A stretch of 64,000 nt of DNA from positions 124,001 through 188,000 of the forward strand of contig NZ_AUJQ01000005.1 of assembly GCF_000424305.1 (NCBI RefSeq), in the 5' to 3' direction. Below the pieces are notes generated by a model that was not told the origin of the DNA, ran no database searches, and saw only the letters and a list, made by a program, of their open reading frames with translations. This DNA is from Pseudobutyrivibrio ruminis AD2017 (lineage in GTDB: Bacteria > Bacillota > Clostridia > Lachnospirales > Lachnospiraceae). Positions 1 through 6,709 of this stretch are shown piece by piece (position 1 is the stretch's first letter; the number at the start of each line of letters is the position of its first letter). The translations under genes were made by a program, and so were the position numbers.

Positions 1-701
1 TTGCTTTGATCCTAAGATTTATCAATGGATATACAACGTTCTTGCAGGCATTTGGATATGGATTTTTGCTTTGGACTATCGTAAATGCGTATGATGCAAT
101 TGTGCTGGATATCATATGGTTTTGTCATGATCCGCAGTTCGTATTCAAAGGCACTGAGGACATGGTGGACGAGTATCACAACTATTGGTTCCATATCAAA
201 GGATTTTTTATTGGCGAAGGGCTGGCGATAGTGGTGTGTGCCCTGGCGGGGGTAGTTGTATCACTGATGCCATATGACGGAATTGAGCAGACAGCAAACG
301 TACCTGACACTGTAGAAGTGCAGGAGGCTATTATTGAAGAAGATTCAGAGGAAGAGATAGGGATGATATTACAAATTGATGGAAAAGAAATACCAGTTAC
401 TTGGGAAGATAATGCATCTGTGGATGCTTTGCGTGAACTTGCAGCTGATGGCCTGGAAATCCAGATGTCGATGTATGGTGGATTTGAGCAGGTGGGCTCT
501 ATCGGCCAGAGTATTGCCAGAGATGATAAGCAGACCACTACAAGTGCAGGTGATATTGTGCTCTATTCAGGCAATCAGATTGTTGTATTCTATGGCTCTA
601 ATTCATGGGCATACACCAGGCTTGGCAAAATCAATTTGTCAGAGGAAGAGCTGACAGAGTTATTAGGTAATGGGGACGTGACATTGAAATTAGCTCAATA
701 A
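1..701 (+). CDS. Membrane protein with C-terminal cyclophilin-like domain (5'-truncated by window)
   Basis: The frame is open to the left edge, so the true start is probably outside the window; a TTG at 6 is the first possible start inside it. The N-terminal half shows two hydrophobic stretches (around FGYGFLLWTIVNAYDAIVLD and IGEGLAIVVCALAGVVVSLM) joined by a polar segment with GTEDMVDEYHNYWFHIKG. After an acidic linker, a domain starting ILQIDGKEIPVTW and containing GGFEQVGSIGQS and GDIVLYSGNQIVVFYGSNSW matches the small cyclophilin-like fold family (flavodoxin-associated, PF18050-like). That domain normally stands alone or as a lipoprotein. A fusion to a membrane anchor would place it at the membrane. 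Function is unknown; the domain call is fairly secure from the motif pattern. Confidence 0.75.
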   Translation, partial: ALILRFINGYTTFLQAFGYGFLLWTIVNAYDAIVLDIIWFCHDPQFVFKGTEDMVDEYHNYWFHIKGFFIGEGLAIVVCALAGVVVSLMPYDGIEQTANVPDTVEVQEAIIEEDSEEEIGMILQIDGKEIPVTWEDNASVDALRELAADGLEIQMSMYGGFEQVGSIGQSIARDDKQTTTSAGDIVLYSGNQIVVFYGSNSWAYTRLGKINLSEEELTELLGNGDVTLKLAQ

Positions 702-758
702 GAATGACGTGAAGCATAAAGCAGAATATGAAGAAATTATGCAAATTGGGAATACGTG

Positions 759-1271
759 ATGAGAATTGAGACAGAACGATTGGAAATAACTGAAATGACC
801 TTGGATATGGCCATGGATGTTCATAAGAATTCTTTGGATGAGGATATTCGGAGATTTGTGCCGGATGAAGTGTTTGAAACGGTTGATGACGCCAGGGAGA
901 CGATTGAGTTTATCATATCACAGTATGGTTCTACAGATGGTCCATTGGTTTATGCTGTTATAGCTAAATCAGAAAATCGGAATATCGGCTATGTGCAGTT
1001 GGTGCCAATCAGCGATGGAAAGTGGGAAATTGGCTATCATATTGCAAAAGCCTATACCAGAAACGGATATGCGACGGAAGCGGTAACGGCATTTCTTCCG
1101 GTGATAACAGATTATGTTGGCGTGACAGAAGTATATGGTATTCGTCTTCAGGAGAATATTGCATCTGGCCGTGTGCTGGAAAAATGTGGATTTGAAACCT
1201 TTTTTACAGGTGAGGGACCTTATCATGACGGTGTATTTCCAATTACTAAAAGTATTTGGAAGAAATTTTGA
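759..1271 (+). CDS. GNAT family N-acetyltransferase (RimJ/RimL type)
   Basis: A 170-residue acetyltransferase of the ribosomal-protein-acetylating RimJ/RimL group. It begins MRIETERLEITEM, the usual TERL beta-strand, and carries IGYVQLVPISDGKWEIGYHIAKAYTRNGYATEAV, the acetyl-CoA binding region with the R-N-G-Y-A-T-E loop, then the NIASGRVLEKCGF motif typical of the family's C-terminal half. A GTG lies directly before the ATG at 759; the ATG is preferred. The substrate cannot be told from sequence. It stands alone, transcribed towards a hairpin shared with the opposing MerR gene. Confidence 0.88.
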   Translation: MRIETERLEITEMTLDMAMDVHKNSLDEDIRRFVPDEVFETVDDARETIEFIISQYGSTDGPLVYAVIAKSENRNIGYVQLVPISDGKWEIGYHIAKAYTRNGYATEAVTAFLPVITDYVGVTEVYGIRLQENIASGRVLEKCGFETFFTGEGPYHDGVFPITKSIWKKF

Positions 1272-1355
1272 AGCAGGAACTTCCAAAACTAAAAAAGAAA
1301 GAGCTGGAGATAGTTCGTAAATACGTTAAAGAATATGAGGATGTTAGATAAATAG

Positions 1356-1379
1356 CAGGAGGCACTTCGGTGCCTCCTG
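1356..1379 (-). terminator. Hairpin terminator between converging genes
   Basis: A perfect 10-bp stem CAGGAGGCAC / GTGCCTCCTG closes a TTCG tetraloop. On the minus strand it is followed by a T-rich tail, so it mainly ends the MerR gene at 1385-2110. It may also slow readthrough from the acetyltransferase gene. Confidence 0.8.
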
Positions 1380-1384
1380 TCTGA

Positions 1385-2110
1385 TTACTTTACATATTCT
1401 GCAATGGCACGGCTGATAAATGCAGCAGTACCATCTCCACCGGCCTTATCGATGTTTGTTTTGAACTCGCCATCTGCAGAGTACATCTTACCAAGACCTG
1501 CAAGGATTTCATTGGTGCATTCATAAAAGTTTTTTGTGATGTAGTTCTGGATGTCCTTTACCATGGCCTGAGACTCGGCAGATTTAGGGTCAGAATCCTT
1601 AAGCTTGCCACATTTCTCGAATAGCTTCATGAAATCACCCCAAAGCTTTTTCTCATCATCCTTAGAACGAGAAGCTGACTTCTGTTCATATTCTGAAAAA
1701 GCCTTGCTGTCTCCCCATTGCTCTTTAGCTTTTCTTGTGTATTCTTCTAACTTACTAGTATCAAATGCTGTAAAATCCATAATATTATTTCCTCCGTTTT
1801 GTATTCCACGGGCGAAATCTATAAGGTCTTCCAGATGTTCCTTTTTCATTGTAAGAAGCTCAATCTGTTGTTCCAAGGCCTTTTTCTTATCAAAATCAGG
1901 TCGCGTAACAATTTCCTTAATTTCTTTTAACGGGAATTCCAGCTCTCTGAATAATAAAATCTGTTGCAAACGTTCCATTGCTGCATCGTCATACAGTCGA
2001 TACCCTGATTCGGTGTACTCTGCCGGCTTTAATAGTCCAATCGAATCATAGTATTGCAGTGTGCGTATACTCACTCCTGCTAGTTTGCTTACTTCATTTA
2101 CTGTCATCAT
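1385..2110 (-). CDS. MerR family transcriptional regulator with TipAS effector domain
   Basis: A 241-residue TipA-like activator. Residues 1-70 form the MerR winged helix (TVNEVSKLAGVSIRTLQYYDSIGLLKP, then SGYRLYDDAAMERLQQI). A coiled-coil dimer helix follows (KKKALEQQIELLTMKKEHLEDL). The C-terminal 120 residues are a TipAS helical domain, which in relatives binds thiopeptide-like or multidrug ligands. A GGAGGG ribosome site lies 7 nt before the first ATG. The promoter has a 19-bp spacer with a dyad, typical of promoters that MerR proteins untwist, so autoregulation is likely. No transporter lies beside it, so its target is not obvious. Confidence 0.9.
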   Translation of the reverse strand: MMTVNEVSKLAGVSIRTLQYYDSIGLLKPAEYTESGYRLYDDAAMERLQQILLFRELEFPLKEIKEIVTRPDFDKKKALEQQIELLTMKKEHLEDLIDFARGIQNGGNNIMDFTAFDTSKLEEYTRKAKEQWGDSKAFSEYEQKSASRSKDDEKKLWGDFMKLFEKCGKLKDSDPKSAESQAMVKDIQNYITKNFYECTNEILAGLGKMYSADGEFKTNIDKAGGDGTAAFISRAIAEYVK

Positions 2111-2134
2111 TGTTTTTCCCTCCGTGGTAATTAT

Positions 2135-2165
2135 ACAATAAACTATGACGTAACGTTAGGGTCAA
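2135..2165 (-). promoter_or_regulatory. MerR-type promoter with 19-bp spacer and dyad
   Basis: On the minus strand, TTGACC (2165-2160) is separated by 19 bp from TATTGT (2140-2135). Within and beside the spacer is TGAC-CC-TAACGTTA-C-GTCA, an inverted repeat. The long spacer is the signature of promoters activated by MerR-family proteins, here presumably by the TipAS regulator itself. Confidence 0.75.
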
Positions 2166-2191
2166 CAGTTATTTTGAAATATTTTATTCGG

Positions 2192-2502
2192 GCCAAGCCC
2201 CCCGGCGCCAGACTGAGCTTGGTTCTTTTTGTGTGGGGCGGGCAGTGCCGGCGATGGTTTTGGAATTTGCACTGCCCTGAGCAGAGATTATTACAGCGCT
2301 ACAGTGCTTTTGTTTGTTAGCGCTGTAACAAGATATTTCAAATTACAGTGCAGATGAGATTTTATTAAAAAAACTGTAATTAAAAATCGAGTATTACAGT
2401 ATTGTGTTAGGAAACACAAATAATACTGTAATATCGAGAAAAGAATTACAGTATTATTTTTGATATTGAAAATCATACTGTAATCCTTACTGTATATTTA
2501 CA
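2192..2502. repeat. Tandem inverted-repeat (hairpin) array A, ~52-bp period
   Basis: The gap between the MerR promoter and the NTF2-like gene is filled by successive short inverted repeats. In order the stems are GCCAAGC (2192), GGGCAGTGC (2240-2277), TTACAGCGCT (2291-2328), ATTACAGT (2342-2380), TATTACAGTATT (2392-2433), ATTACAGTAT (2445-2484) and ACTGTA (2489-2502). The TTACAG words start at 2291, 2343, 2394 and 2446, spacings of 52, 51 and 52. Loops are about 18-24 nt. Stems are related but not identical, while loops differ. No coding function is supported. Confidence 0.8.
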
Positions 2503-2517
2503 GTGCAAATAACCGTT

Positions 2518-2886
2518 ATGGGTGAAGAAGCAAAAATTTCAGAATTATATAAAGACTACTGGGATTATGTGATCGAGAAAAACATAGAAGGTCTCAGAAG
2601 TCTTATGTCTTCAGACTATTGTCTTTATCATATGACTGGTGTGAAGCAGTCTGCTGATGAATTTATCGAGGGATTAAAGAATGGTACCTTCAATTACTAT
2701 TCAGCTGAGCATGATGACATTGTAGTAAGTGTTTATGGTGATGAGGCAACCATGATAGGAAAAAGTAGAGTAGTTGCTGCGGTTTACGGTGGAGGTAAGG
2801 GAAGCTGGAGATTGCAGGGCGACTTTACTCTTAGAAAAGAAAATGGAAACTGGAAGTTTACAAGTTCCAGAGCATCAACATATTAA
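2518..2886 (+). CDS. NTF2-like (SnoaL-fold) protein
   Basis: A 122-residue single-domain protein of the nuclear-transport-factor-2-like fold, small alpha+beta cones that bind or turn over small molecules. Features are an N-terminal helix (ISELYKDYWDYVIEKNIEGLRSLMSSDYCLYHMTG), the KQSADEFIEGLKNGTFNYYSAEHDD strand-helix, and a C-terminal sheet with WRLQGDFTLRKENGNWKFTSSRAS. The ATG at 2518 gives the family-like start; GTG at 2503 is in frame. No Shine-Dalgarno is visible, because hairpin array A runs up to the gene. The upstream control region may have been replaced, so expression is doubtful. Substrate unknown. Confidence 0.75.
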   Translation: MGEEAKISELYKDYWDYVIEKNIEGLRSLMSSDYCLYHMTGVKQSADEFIEGLKNGTFNYYSAEHDDIVVSVYGDEATMIGKSRVVAAVYGGGKGSWRLQGDFTLRKENGNWKFTSSRASTY

Positions 2887-3031
2887 GGAGGATTTAGACA
2901 TTCTTGATTTTAAGCTTACAGATAAAGAAATGGCAGAAATCGCAAAGCTTGATAAGAATGAAAGATACTATCACAGAACGGATGAGCAGCTGGTTCAGTT
3001 TGCAGGATGGAAACCTGATTTTGAAAAATAA
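2879..3031 (+). pseudogene. Aldo/keto reductase C-terminal remnant
   Basis: An open frame directly after the NTF2-like gene reads IKEDLDILDFKLTDKEMAEI then AKLDKNERYYHRTDEQLVQFAGWKPDFEK. This is the last ~50 residues of an aldo/keto reductase: the LDIFDFELSDEDM-type segment and the helix following it. The catalytic barrel is missing, so it is a deletion remnant. Its fusion point coincides with the end of the NTF2-like gene. Confidence 0.8.
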
Positions 3032-3065
3032 GATACATTTCATTTATAATATATACATAACCTGA

Positions 3066-3251
3066 AAAAAGTATTTAGAAACATTAGACGAATACTATCT
3101 TAGCGATTTAGAATTTAGATATGCAATGCTTGGAACAAGAAATATGGATTATGGACGAGCGTATGAAAATATAGTTGCATTAGAATTGCTTAGAAGGGGC
3201 TACGAGATTTATGTTGGTAAGCTGTATCAGAAGGAGATAAACTATGATTAA
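3066..3251 (+). pseudogene. DUF4143 ATP-binding protein remnant
   Basis: The frame [20 protein letters not shown] then [37 protein letters not shown] matches the DUF4143 C-terminal nuclease-like domain of the prokaryotic AAA ATPase family. Only about 58 residues remain, without the ATPase, and a stop (3249) cuts it just where the family continues. The stop region overlaps the start of the glutaredoxin-like gene, whose ribosome site (AAGGAGATAAACT) lies inside this remnant. Confidence 0.8.
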
Positions 3252-3555
3252 AATTTATGGATTACACACATGCCCATATTGTGACTTTCTACAGCCACAG
3301 ATTCAAGGAAAAGAAGATCAGTATAAATACATTGATATAGGCCAGCATGTTCAGTATATGCACGAGTTCATGGATTTACGAGATAATCGCCCAGAGTTTG
3401 ATCATTCAAAGGAGATTGGCGATATAGGAATCCCTTGTTTTGTATTCGAGGATGGTAGGGTCAGTCTTAATCCGGCTGATGCAGGGCTGGTTGAATATGA
3501 TGGTGCATCTTCGTGTTCTATTGAGGATCATCTTGCTGGTAAAAAGGGTTGCTAA
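3244..3555 (+). CDS. Glutaredoxin-like protein
   Basis: A 103-residue thioredoxin-fold protein starting [20 protein letters not shown]. The CPYC motif at residues 10-13 is the dithiol active site of glutaredoxins, and [10 protein letters not shown] supplies the cis-proline-region strand. It probably reduces disulfides or mixed thiol adducts in the cytoplasm. A short extra C-terminal tail ends GKKGC. Its ribosome site AAGGAG lies 6 nt before the ATG, within the DUF4143 remnant, so the gene appears to have been joined to a foreign upstream sequence. Partner reductase not visible nearby. Confidence 0.85.
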   Translation: MIKIYGLHTCPYCDFLQPQIQGKEDQYKYIDIGQHVQYMHEFMDLRDNRPEFDHSKEIGDIGIPCFVFEDGRVSLNPADAGLVEYDGASSCSIEDHLAGKKGC

Positions 3556-3574
3556 TAATATAGAGGAGTATAAA

Positions 3575-3619
3575 ATGCTCTTAGAATTCTTTATTTCGCA
3601 AAAAAAGAAAAATAGGTAG
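3575..3619 (+). other. Possible 14-residue ORF with ribosome site
   Basis: ATG at 3575 follows GAGGAG by about 7 nt and reads MLLEFFISQKKKNR before a TAG. It could be a tiny peptide, or the start of a gene that has been cut off, in keeping with the decayed genes around it. No homology is claimed. Confidence 0.25.
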
Positions 3620-3724
3620 TATTCATTTGCCCAAGTGGGGATATATTTATAAAATATAATCAAGAAAACACAAAAGGACCTGGACAAAAGGTCAAGTGGA
3701 TATTGATTATTAGGAGGATTTGCC

Positions 3725-3934
3725 ATGACTTTTTTATTCTTTTTATTATTTTTAATTGTGTTTGGAAAGATGATTGGATTTGCCTTTAGGGCTACTTGGG
3801 GCCTGTTCAAAGTACTAATGTATATTGTATTTCTTCCTTTGATTTTAGTGGGAATGGTGTTTGGTGGTTTACTATACCTGGCATTTCCAATTTTGCTTAT
3901 TGTTGGAATAGTTTCATTGGTTGCGACGGATTAA
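3725..3934 (+). CDS. Small two-helix membrane protein
   Basis: A 69-residue protein that is almost wholly hydrophobic: FLFFLLFLIVFGKMIGFAF, then YIVFLPLILVGMVFGGLLYL and FPILLIVGIVSLVATD, giving two or three membrane spans. A strong TAGGAGG site precedes the ATG. It lies 22 bp before a helical cytoplasmic protein gene on the same strand, so the two are probably cotranscribed. Function is not recognised; many Lachnospiraceae carry similar unannotated proteins. Confidence 0.65.
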   Translation: MTFLFFLLFLIVFGKMIGFAFRATWGLFKVLMYIVFLPLILVGMVFGGLLYLAFPILLIVGIVSLVATD

Positions 3935-3956
3935 GTTTATCAGGAGAGAGTATGAT

Positions 3957-4376
3957 ATGAATGAAGTAGAAACAAGAGAAATCAGAGAAGCAATCGAGGC
4001 TGCGGATAATGCGTTAGTGCATCTTCGCTCAGCCAGAAAGTATCTGGATAGTGCAGGCAACTGGGGATTGCTAGATATGTTTGGCGGCGGATTGATTTCA
4101 GGAATAATGAAGCACAGCAAAATGGGTGATGCAGAGCGTGAGATTGATAACGCTAGGTATGCCCTCCAGAGATTTAGCAAAGAACTGAGAGATGTCAGCG
4201 GATATAGTTCTGTTCACATTAATGATTTTCTCACCTTTGCAGATTTCTTTTTTGATGGATTTGTAGCTGACATTCTGGTACAGTCGCAGATTAGTGATGG
4301 CAAGAAGCAGTGTGATGATGCTATCAGAAGAGTCGAGGGTATCAAAGCGGAGCTTCAGAATAAGTTAAGGTTCTAG
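3957..4376 (+). CDS. Hypothetical helical protein
   Basis: A 139-residue protein with start chosen at the ATG at 3957, which has a CAGGAGAGA site 7-8 nt upstream; an in-frame upstream start at 3921 has none. The sequence is amphipathic helix throughout (VETREIREAIEAADNALVHLRSARKYL; DAEREIDNARYALQRFSKEL; GKKQCDDAIRRVEGIKAELQNKL) with a glycine-rich break NWGLLDMFGGGLISGIMKHS in the middle. This repeated helix pairing resembles a four-helix bundle with an inserted flexible loop. It lies between a small membrane protein gene and a DUF4317-like gene. No family function recognised. Confidence 0.65.
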   Translation: MNEVETREIREAIEAADNALVHLRSARKYLDSAGNWGLLDMFGGGLISGIMKHSKMGDAEREIDNARYALQRFSKELRDVSGYSSVHINDFLTFADFFFDGFVADILVQSQISDGKKQCDDAIRRVEGIKAELQNKLRF

Positions 4377-4394
4377 TAATCAAAGGACACAAAC

Positions 4395-5015
4395 ATGGGA
4401 CAGATAAACAGAGACGACATGCTGGAGCTGACACGCAGATTCACATCAGCTCGCAGCAACCTAGTTAGAATTGCAGGTGCGTATATAGATGAGGAAGGCT
4501 ATATAGACGGCACATTTAATACAAGCTTCCTGAGTCTTAAGGGAGCGGAAAAGAACAGATGCCTGGATATCGCAAAGACGATACCATTTGCAAAGCCAAA
4601 TGAGGAGTTGATTCAGTATAAAATCCCTGGGCTGGGGCCAGGTTCTATCTGGCAGATGATATATGCAATTCGTGAATGCGAATTGAAGAATGATGCTCTG
4701 ATGCTAAATCTATACGAGCTGATTGCAGAGAAATATCCTAAGGGAAGACCCTATGCCATATATGTATACTATGGGGCTTACGATGTGCCAATCAAGGGCA
4801 GCGACAAGTCTTATCAGGATGAATCAGAAGAGGTTTATAAGTATCTGATAATGGCGATTTCCCCAGTGGATGAGGAGCAGGTGCCTCATTCGCCGGAGGC
4901 GGGATTCCTATATCCAGCATTTACAAATAGAAGCACAGATATAAATCATGTGAATTTCTATAGCCAGGATTATGAGGAAGCCAGAGAGCTGATGAAATTC
5001 TTAGATATTTTGTAG
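4395..5015 (+). CDS. DUF4317-like protein, short form
   Basis: A 206-residue protein that starts INRDDMLELTRRFTSARSNLVRIAGAYIDEEG and ends with GFLYPAFTNRSTDINHVNFY. Both patterns belong to DUF4317, a Firmicutes family of unknown function usually near 400 residues. The middle (KYPKGRPYAIYVYYGAYDVP and KSYQDESEEVYKYLIMAISPV) is also family-like, but the C-terminal half is absent. It may be an internally complete short paralogue or a truncation, because the stop is followed at once by odd repeat-rich DNA. It is the last gene of a three-gene same-strand run. Confidence 0.7.
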   Translation: MGQINRDDMLELTRRFTSARSNLVRIAGAYIDEEGYIDGTFNTSFLSLKGAEKNRCLDIAKTIPFAKPNEELIQYKIPGLGPGSIWQMIYAIRECELKNDALMLNLYELIAEKYPKGRPYAIYVYYGAYDVPIKGSDKSYQDESEEVYKYLIMAISPVDEEQVPHSPEAGFLYPAFTNRSTDINHVNFYSQDYEEARELMKFLDIL

Positions 5016-5096
5016 GGGGCCACTCGCTGACGCGAGCTTTGTTCGGTTAAACTCCGGAAAAGCTGCAAATAATACTGGAGCCATGCAAACCTCTAA

Positions 5097-5446
5097 AAAA
5101 TGCATCCCAAATAGCAATTTTATAGATTTGGGATGAATGCTAATGGAGGCTATTTTGAACTTATGCAACCCAAATGTGATTTTTTTGATTTTGGGATGTA
5201 TAGCTTTAGAGCGGATTATACAGAAATGCATCCCAAAGGCAATTTTGGGGATTTTGGGATGCATGAGTTATCAGATGATTTTCGGTACAATGCATCCCAA
5301 ATGTAATTTTTGCTATTTGGGATGAAAAAGTATTTAACACTATGCAACCCAAATGTGGGTTTTTATTCTATGGGATGCATACCTATAAAAATTTAAATTT
5401 TTACAGTAATCAGGTTACATCCCAATGTTGATATTTTATTGCTGAG
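5097..5446. repeat. Tandem inverted-repeat (hairpin) array B, ~63-bp period
   Basis: Six hairpins share the stem TGCATCCCAAA / TTTGGGATGCA, some arms with one or two changes. CCCAA(A/T) words start at 5106, 5169, 5232, 5296, 5348 and 5421, spacings 63, 63, 64, 52 and 73. Each loop is about 15 nt and usually has a central run of T (for example GCAATTTT). The sequence between hairpins is not conserved. Changes in one arm are often, but not always, unmatched in the other. The array lies in a 1-kb gene-free gap (5016-6012); from 5016 to 5096 nothing else is recognised. Confidence 0.85.
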
Positions 5447-5601
5447 GATGCATTTTTAGCTACTTGCCGAGAAGAAATCGATAACTTCGGATTTGTAGAC
5501 CTAATTGAATATTGAACTGTACATAGAGCAATTATCGAAAGATAAACTGCTCTTTATTGTTTCCATATTTTAATTGTCGTAAAGAATAAGTAATATCGTG
5601 G

Positions 5602-5653
5602 AATCGTAAATTGTAAATCGAAATGGTTGCATTTCGATTTACAATTTACGATT
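5602..5653. repeat. 24-bp perfect inverted repeat with 4-nt loop
   Basis: Arms 5602-5625 and 5630-5653 are exact reverse complements around GTTG. The arms themselves contain the repeated word GTAAAT. A T-rich stretch (TTATTCT) follows on the plus strand. The stem is far longer than ordinary intrinsic terminators here, so it may be a very strong terminator, a small mobile hairpin element or a processed RNA stem. About 150 bp before it (5455-5601) hold only a weak imperfect hairpin around AGAGCA/TGCTCT. Confidence 0.85.
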
Positions 5654-5707
5654 TTATTCTAACACCAAGAGAGTTTTTGGATATAATTAAATAACATGAC
5701 AAAGAGT

Positions 5708-5744
5708 AGGACTTACAGATTAAAAATCTGTAGGTCCTTATTTT
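5708..5744 (+). terminator. Intrinsic terminator
   Basis: AGGACTTACAGATT (5708-5721) pairs with AATCTGTAGGTCCT (5725-5738), one G-T wobble, loop AAA, followed by TATTTTTGG. No gene ends close by: the nearest upstream stop is at 5015, so this implies a transcript through the array B region or a lost gene. Confidence 0.8.
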
Positions 5745-5838
5745 TGGAAAAATTTTTGGATTTTACCTTGCGCGATATAGCCTCACTGGAAAATTGGTAG
5801 CACCAATGCATTAACTATAAGATAAGAAAGGGAGGATA

Positions 5839-5883
5839 ATGACTTATGGTAGTGCAAATCCGCACCAAAAACACATAACTTGA
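5839..5883 (+). other. Possible 14-residue leader ORF
   Basis: GGGAGGATA precedes ATG at 5839 and encodes MTYGSANPHQKHIT, ending at TGA 5881-5883. It is followed by a strong terminator (5931-5964) and then the metallo-hydrolase gene, an arrangement like a leader peptide. The word GTGCAAAT within it (5852) recurs 51 bp on (5903). No antiterminator pairing was found. Confidence 0.3.
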
Positions 5884-5930
5884 CAAGAAACTAATCTATT
5901 CTGTGCAAATTTGTACCAATATGAACTTTC

Positions 5931-5964
5931 GAAAGCATCAACTTTGGTTGGTGCTTTCTTTTTT
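5931..5964 (+). terminator. Intrinsic terminator upstream of metallo-hydrolase gene
   Basis: GAAAGCATCAA (5931-5941) pairs with TTGGTGCTTTC (5948-5958), one wobble, loop CTTTGG, followed by six T. It lies 49 bp before the next start codon, so either it ends an upstream short transcript or the gene starts from a promoter in the short gap. Confidence 0.85.
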
Positions 5965-6012
5965 GAAAAGAAGTACAATACCCTTATACAAAACATAATT
6001 AAGGGGGCAATA

Positions 6013-6648
6013 ATGACAGAAAAGATTAAAGTATTTAAGCACAACAGTATTTGTATAGATGTTGAAGGCAGGGCAGTTTATGTGGATCCATTTGAAATGG
6101 ATGAAACACCACATGATGCTGCATTTATATTAGTTACCCATGACCATTATGATCACTTTTCGCCAGAAGCCATTGAAAAGGTCGCTAATAAGAATACAGT
6201 GTTAGTTGTTCCTGAAAAAATGAAAAGCAAGGCAGCTGAAGTTGCAGTAGTGGTGGGCAAGATTGAATATGTTAATCCTGGTGCAAGCTATGAAGTAGAA
6301 GGATTACAGTTTGAAACTGTTGCTGCGTACAATATTTTAAAACCATTTCATCCAAAGAGTGCTGGTTGGGTTGGCTACATCATTTCTGTAGATGGAAAAC
6401 GTATTTACGTAGCGGGAGATACTGATGCTACTAAAGAGGCTAAAGCCGTAAACTGCGATATTGCCCTAGTGCCAGTTGGCGGAACTTATACTATGGATGC
6501 AAAGAAGGCAGCTGAACTAATCAATACAATTGCACCAGAAGTGGCTATTCCTGTTCATTATGGTCTGATAACTGGAACTTCTAAGAATGCGGGAGAAGAG
6601 TTTTCTAGGTTAGTAAAGTCGCCTGTAAAGGTTGAAGTAAGGATATAG
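6013..6648 (+). CDS. MBL-fold metallo-hydrolase (UPF0173-like)
   Basis: A 211-residue metallo-beta-lactamase-fold protein. The metal motif THDHYDHFSPEAIEKV lies near residue 42, a second ligand region is YVAGDTDATKEAK, and the last is IPVHYG. These match the UPF0173/YtkL-like metal-dependent hydrolases, whose substrates are poorly defined. The ATG at 6013 follows AAGGGGGC; the longer frame starting at 5911 runs through a terminator and was rejected. A tiny ORF with its own ribosome site follows at once, then a zinc-ribbon gene. Confidence 0.88.
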   Translation: MTEKIKVFKHNSICIDVEGRAVYVDPFEMDETPHDAAFILVTHDHYDHFSPEAIEKVANKNTVLVVPEKMKSKAAEVAVVVGKIEYVNPGASYEVEGLQFETVAAYNILKPFHPKSAGWVGYIISVDGKRIYVAGDTDATKEAKAVNCDIALVPVGGTYTMDAKKAAELINTIAPEVAIPVHYGLITGTSKNAGEEFSRLVKSPVKVEVRI

Positions 6649-6658
6649 GAGGGGCTTC

Positions 6659-6703
6659 ATGAAATTCATTGATAAGGATAATGAGATTTTTAAGGAAGAG
6701 TAG
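6659..6703 (+). other. Possible 14-residue ORF or gene remnant
   Basis: TAGGAGGGGCTTC precedes ATG at 6659, which encodes MKFIDKDNEIFKEE and stops. The excellent ribosome site before so short a frame suggests the beginning of a gene whose body was deleted. It bridges the gap between the metallo-hydrolase and zinc-ribbon genes. Confidence 0.3.
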
Positions 6704-6709
6704 AGGCTT

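Noticed and set aside
1271-1351. 25-residue frame after the first GNAT gene (QELPKLKKKELEIVRKYVKE)
   Set aside because: It looks like a gene tail but is too short to assign and has no start codon; not listed as a feature.
2291-2476. Minus-strand 61-codon ORF in array A
   Set aside because: Made wholly of hairpin repeat sequence without a ribosome site.
5001-5325. Reading frames through array B giving repeated peptides of 21 residues (HPKxxKxxFGxH)
   Set aside because: A 63-bp period is a multiple of three, so repeats appear as peptides on either strand; the 64- and 52-bp steps break the frame, and no ribosome site is present.
5097-5446. CRISPR array
   Set aside because: Only the hairpin arms are kept (about 11 nt each), loops vary, the period shifts (52-73) and there is no leader or cas gene; the same holds for the other three arrays.
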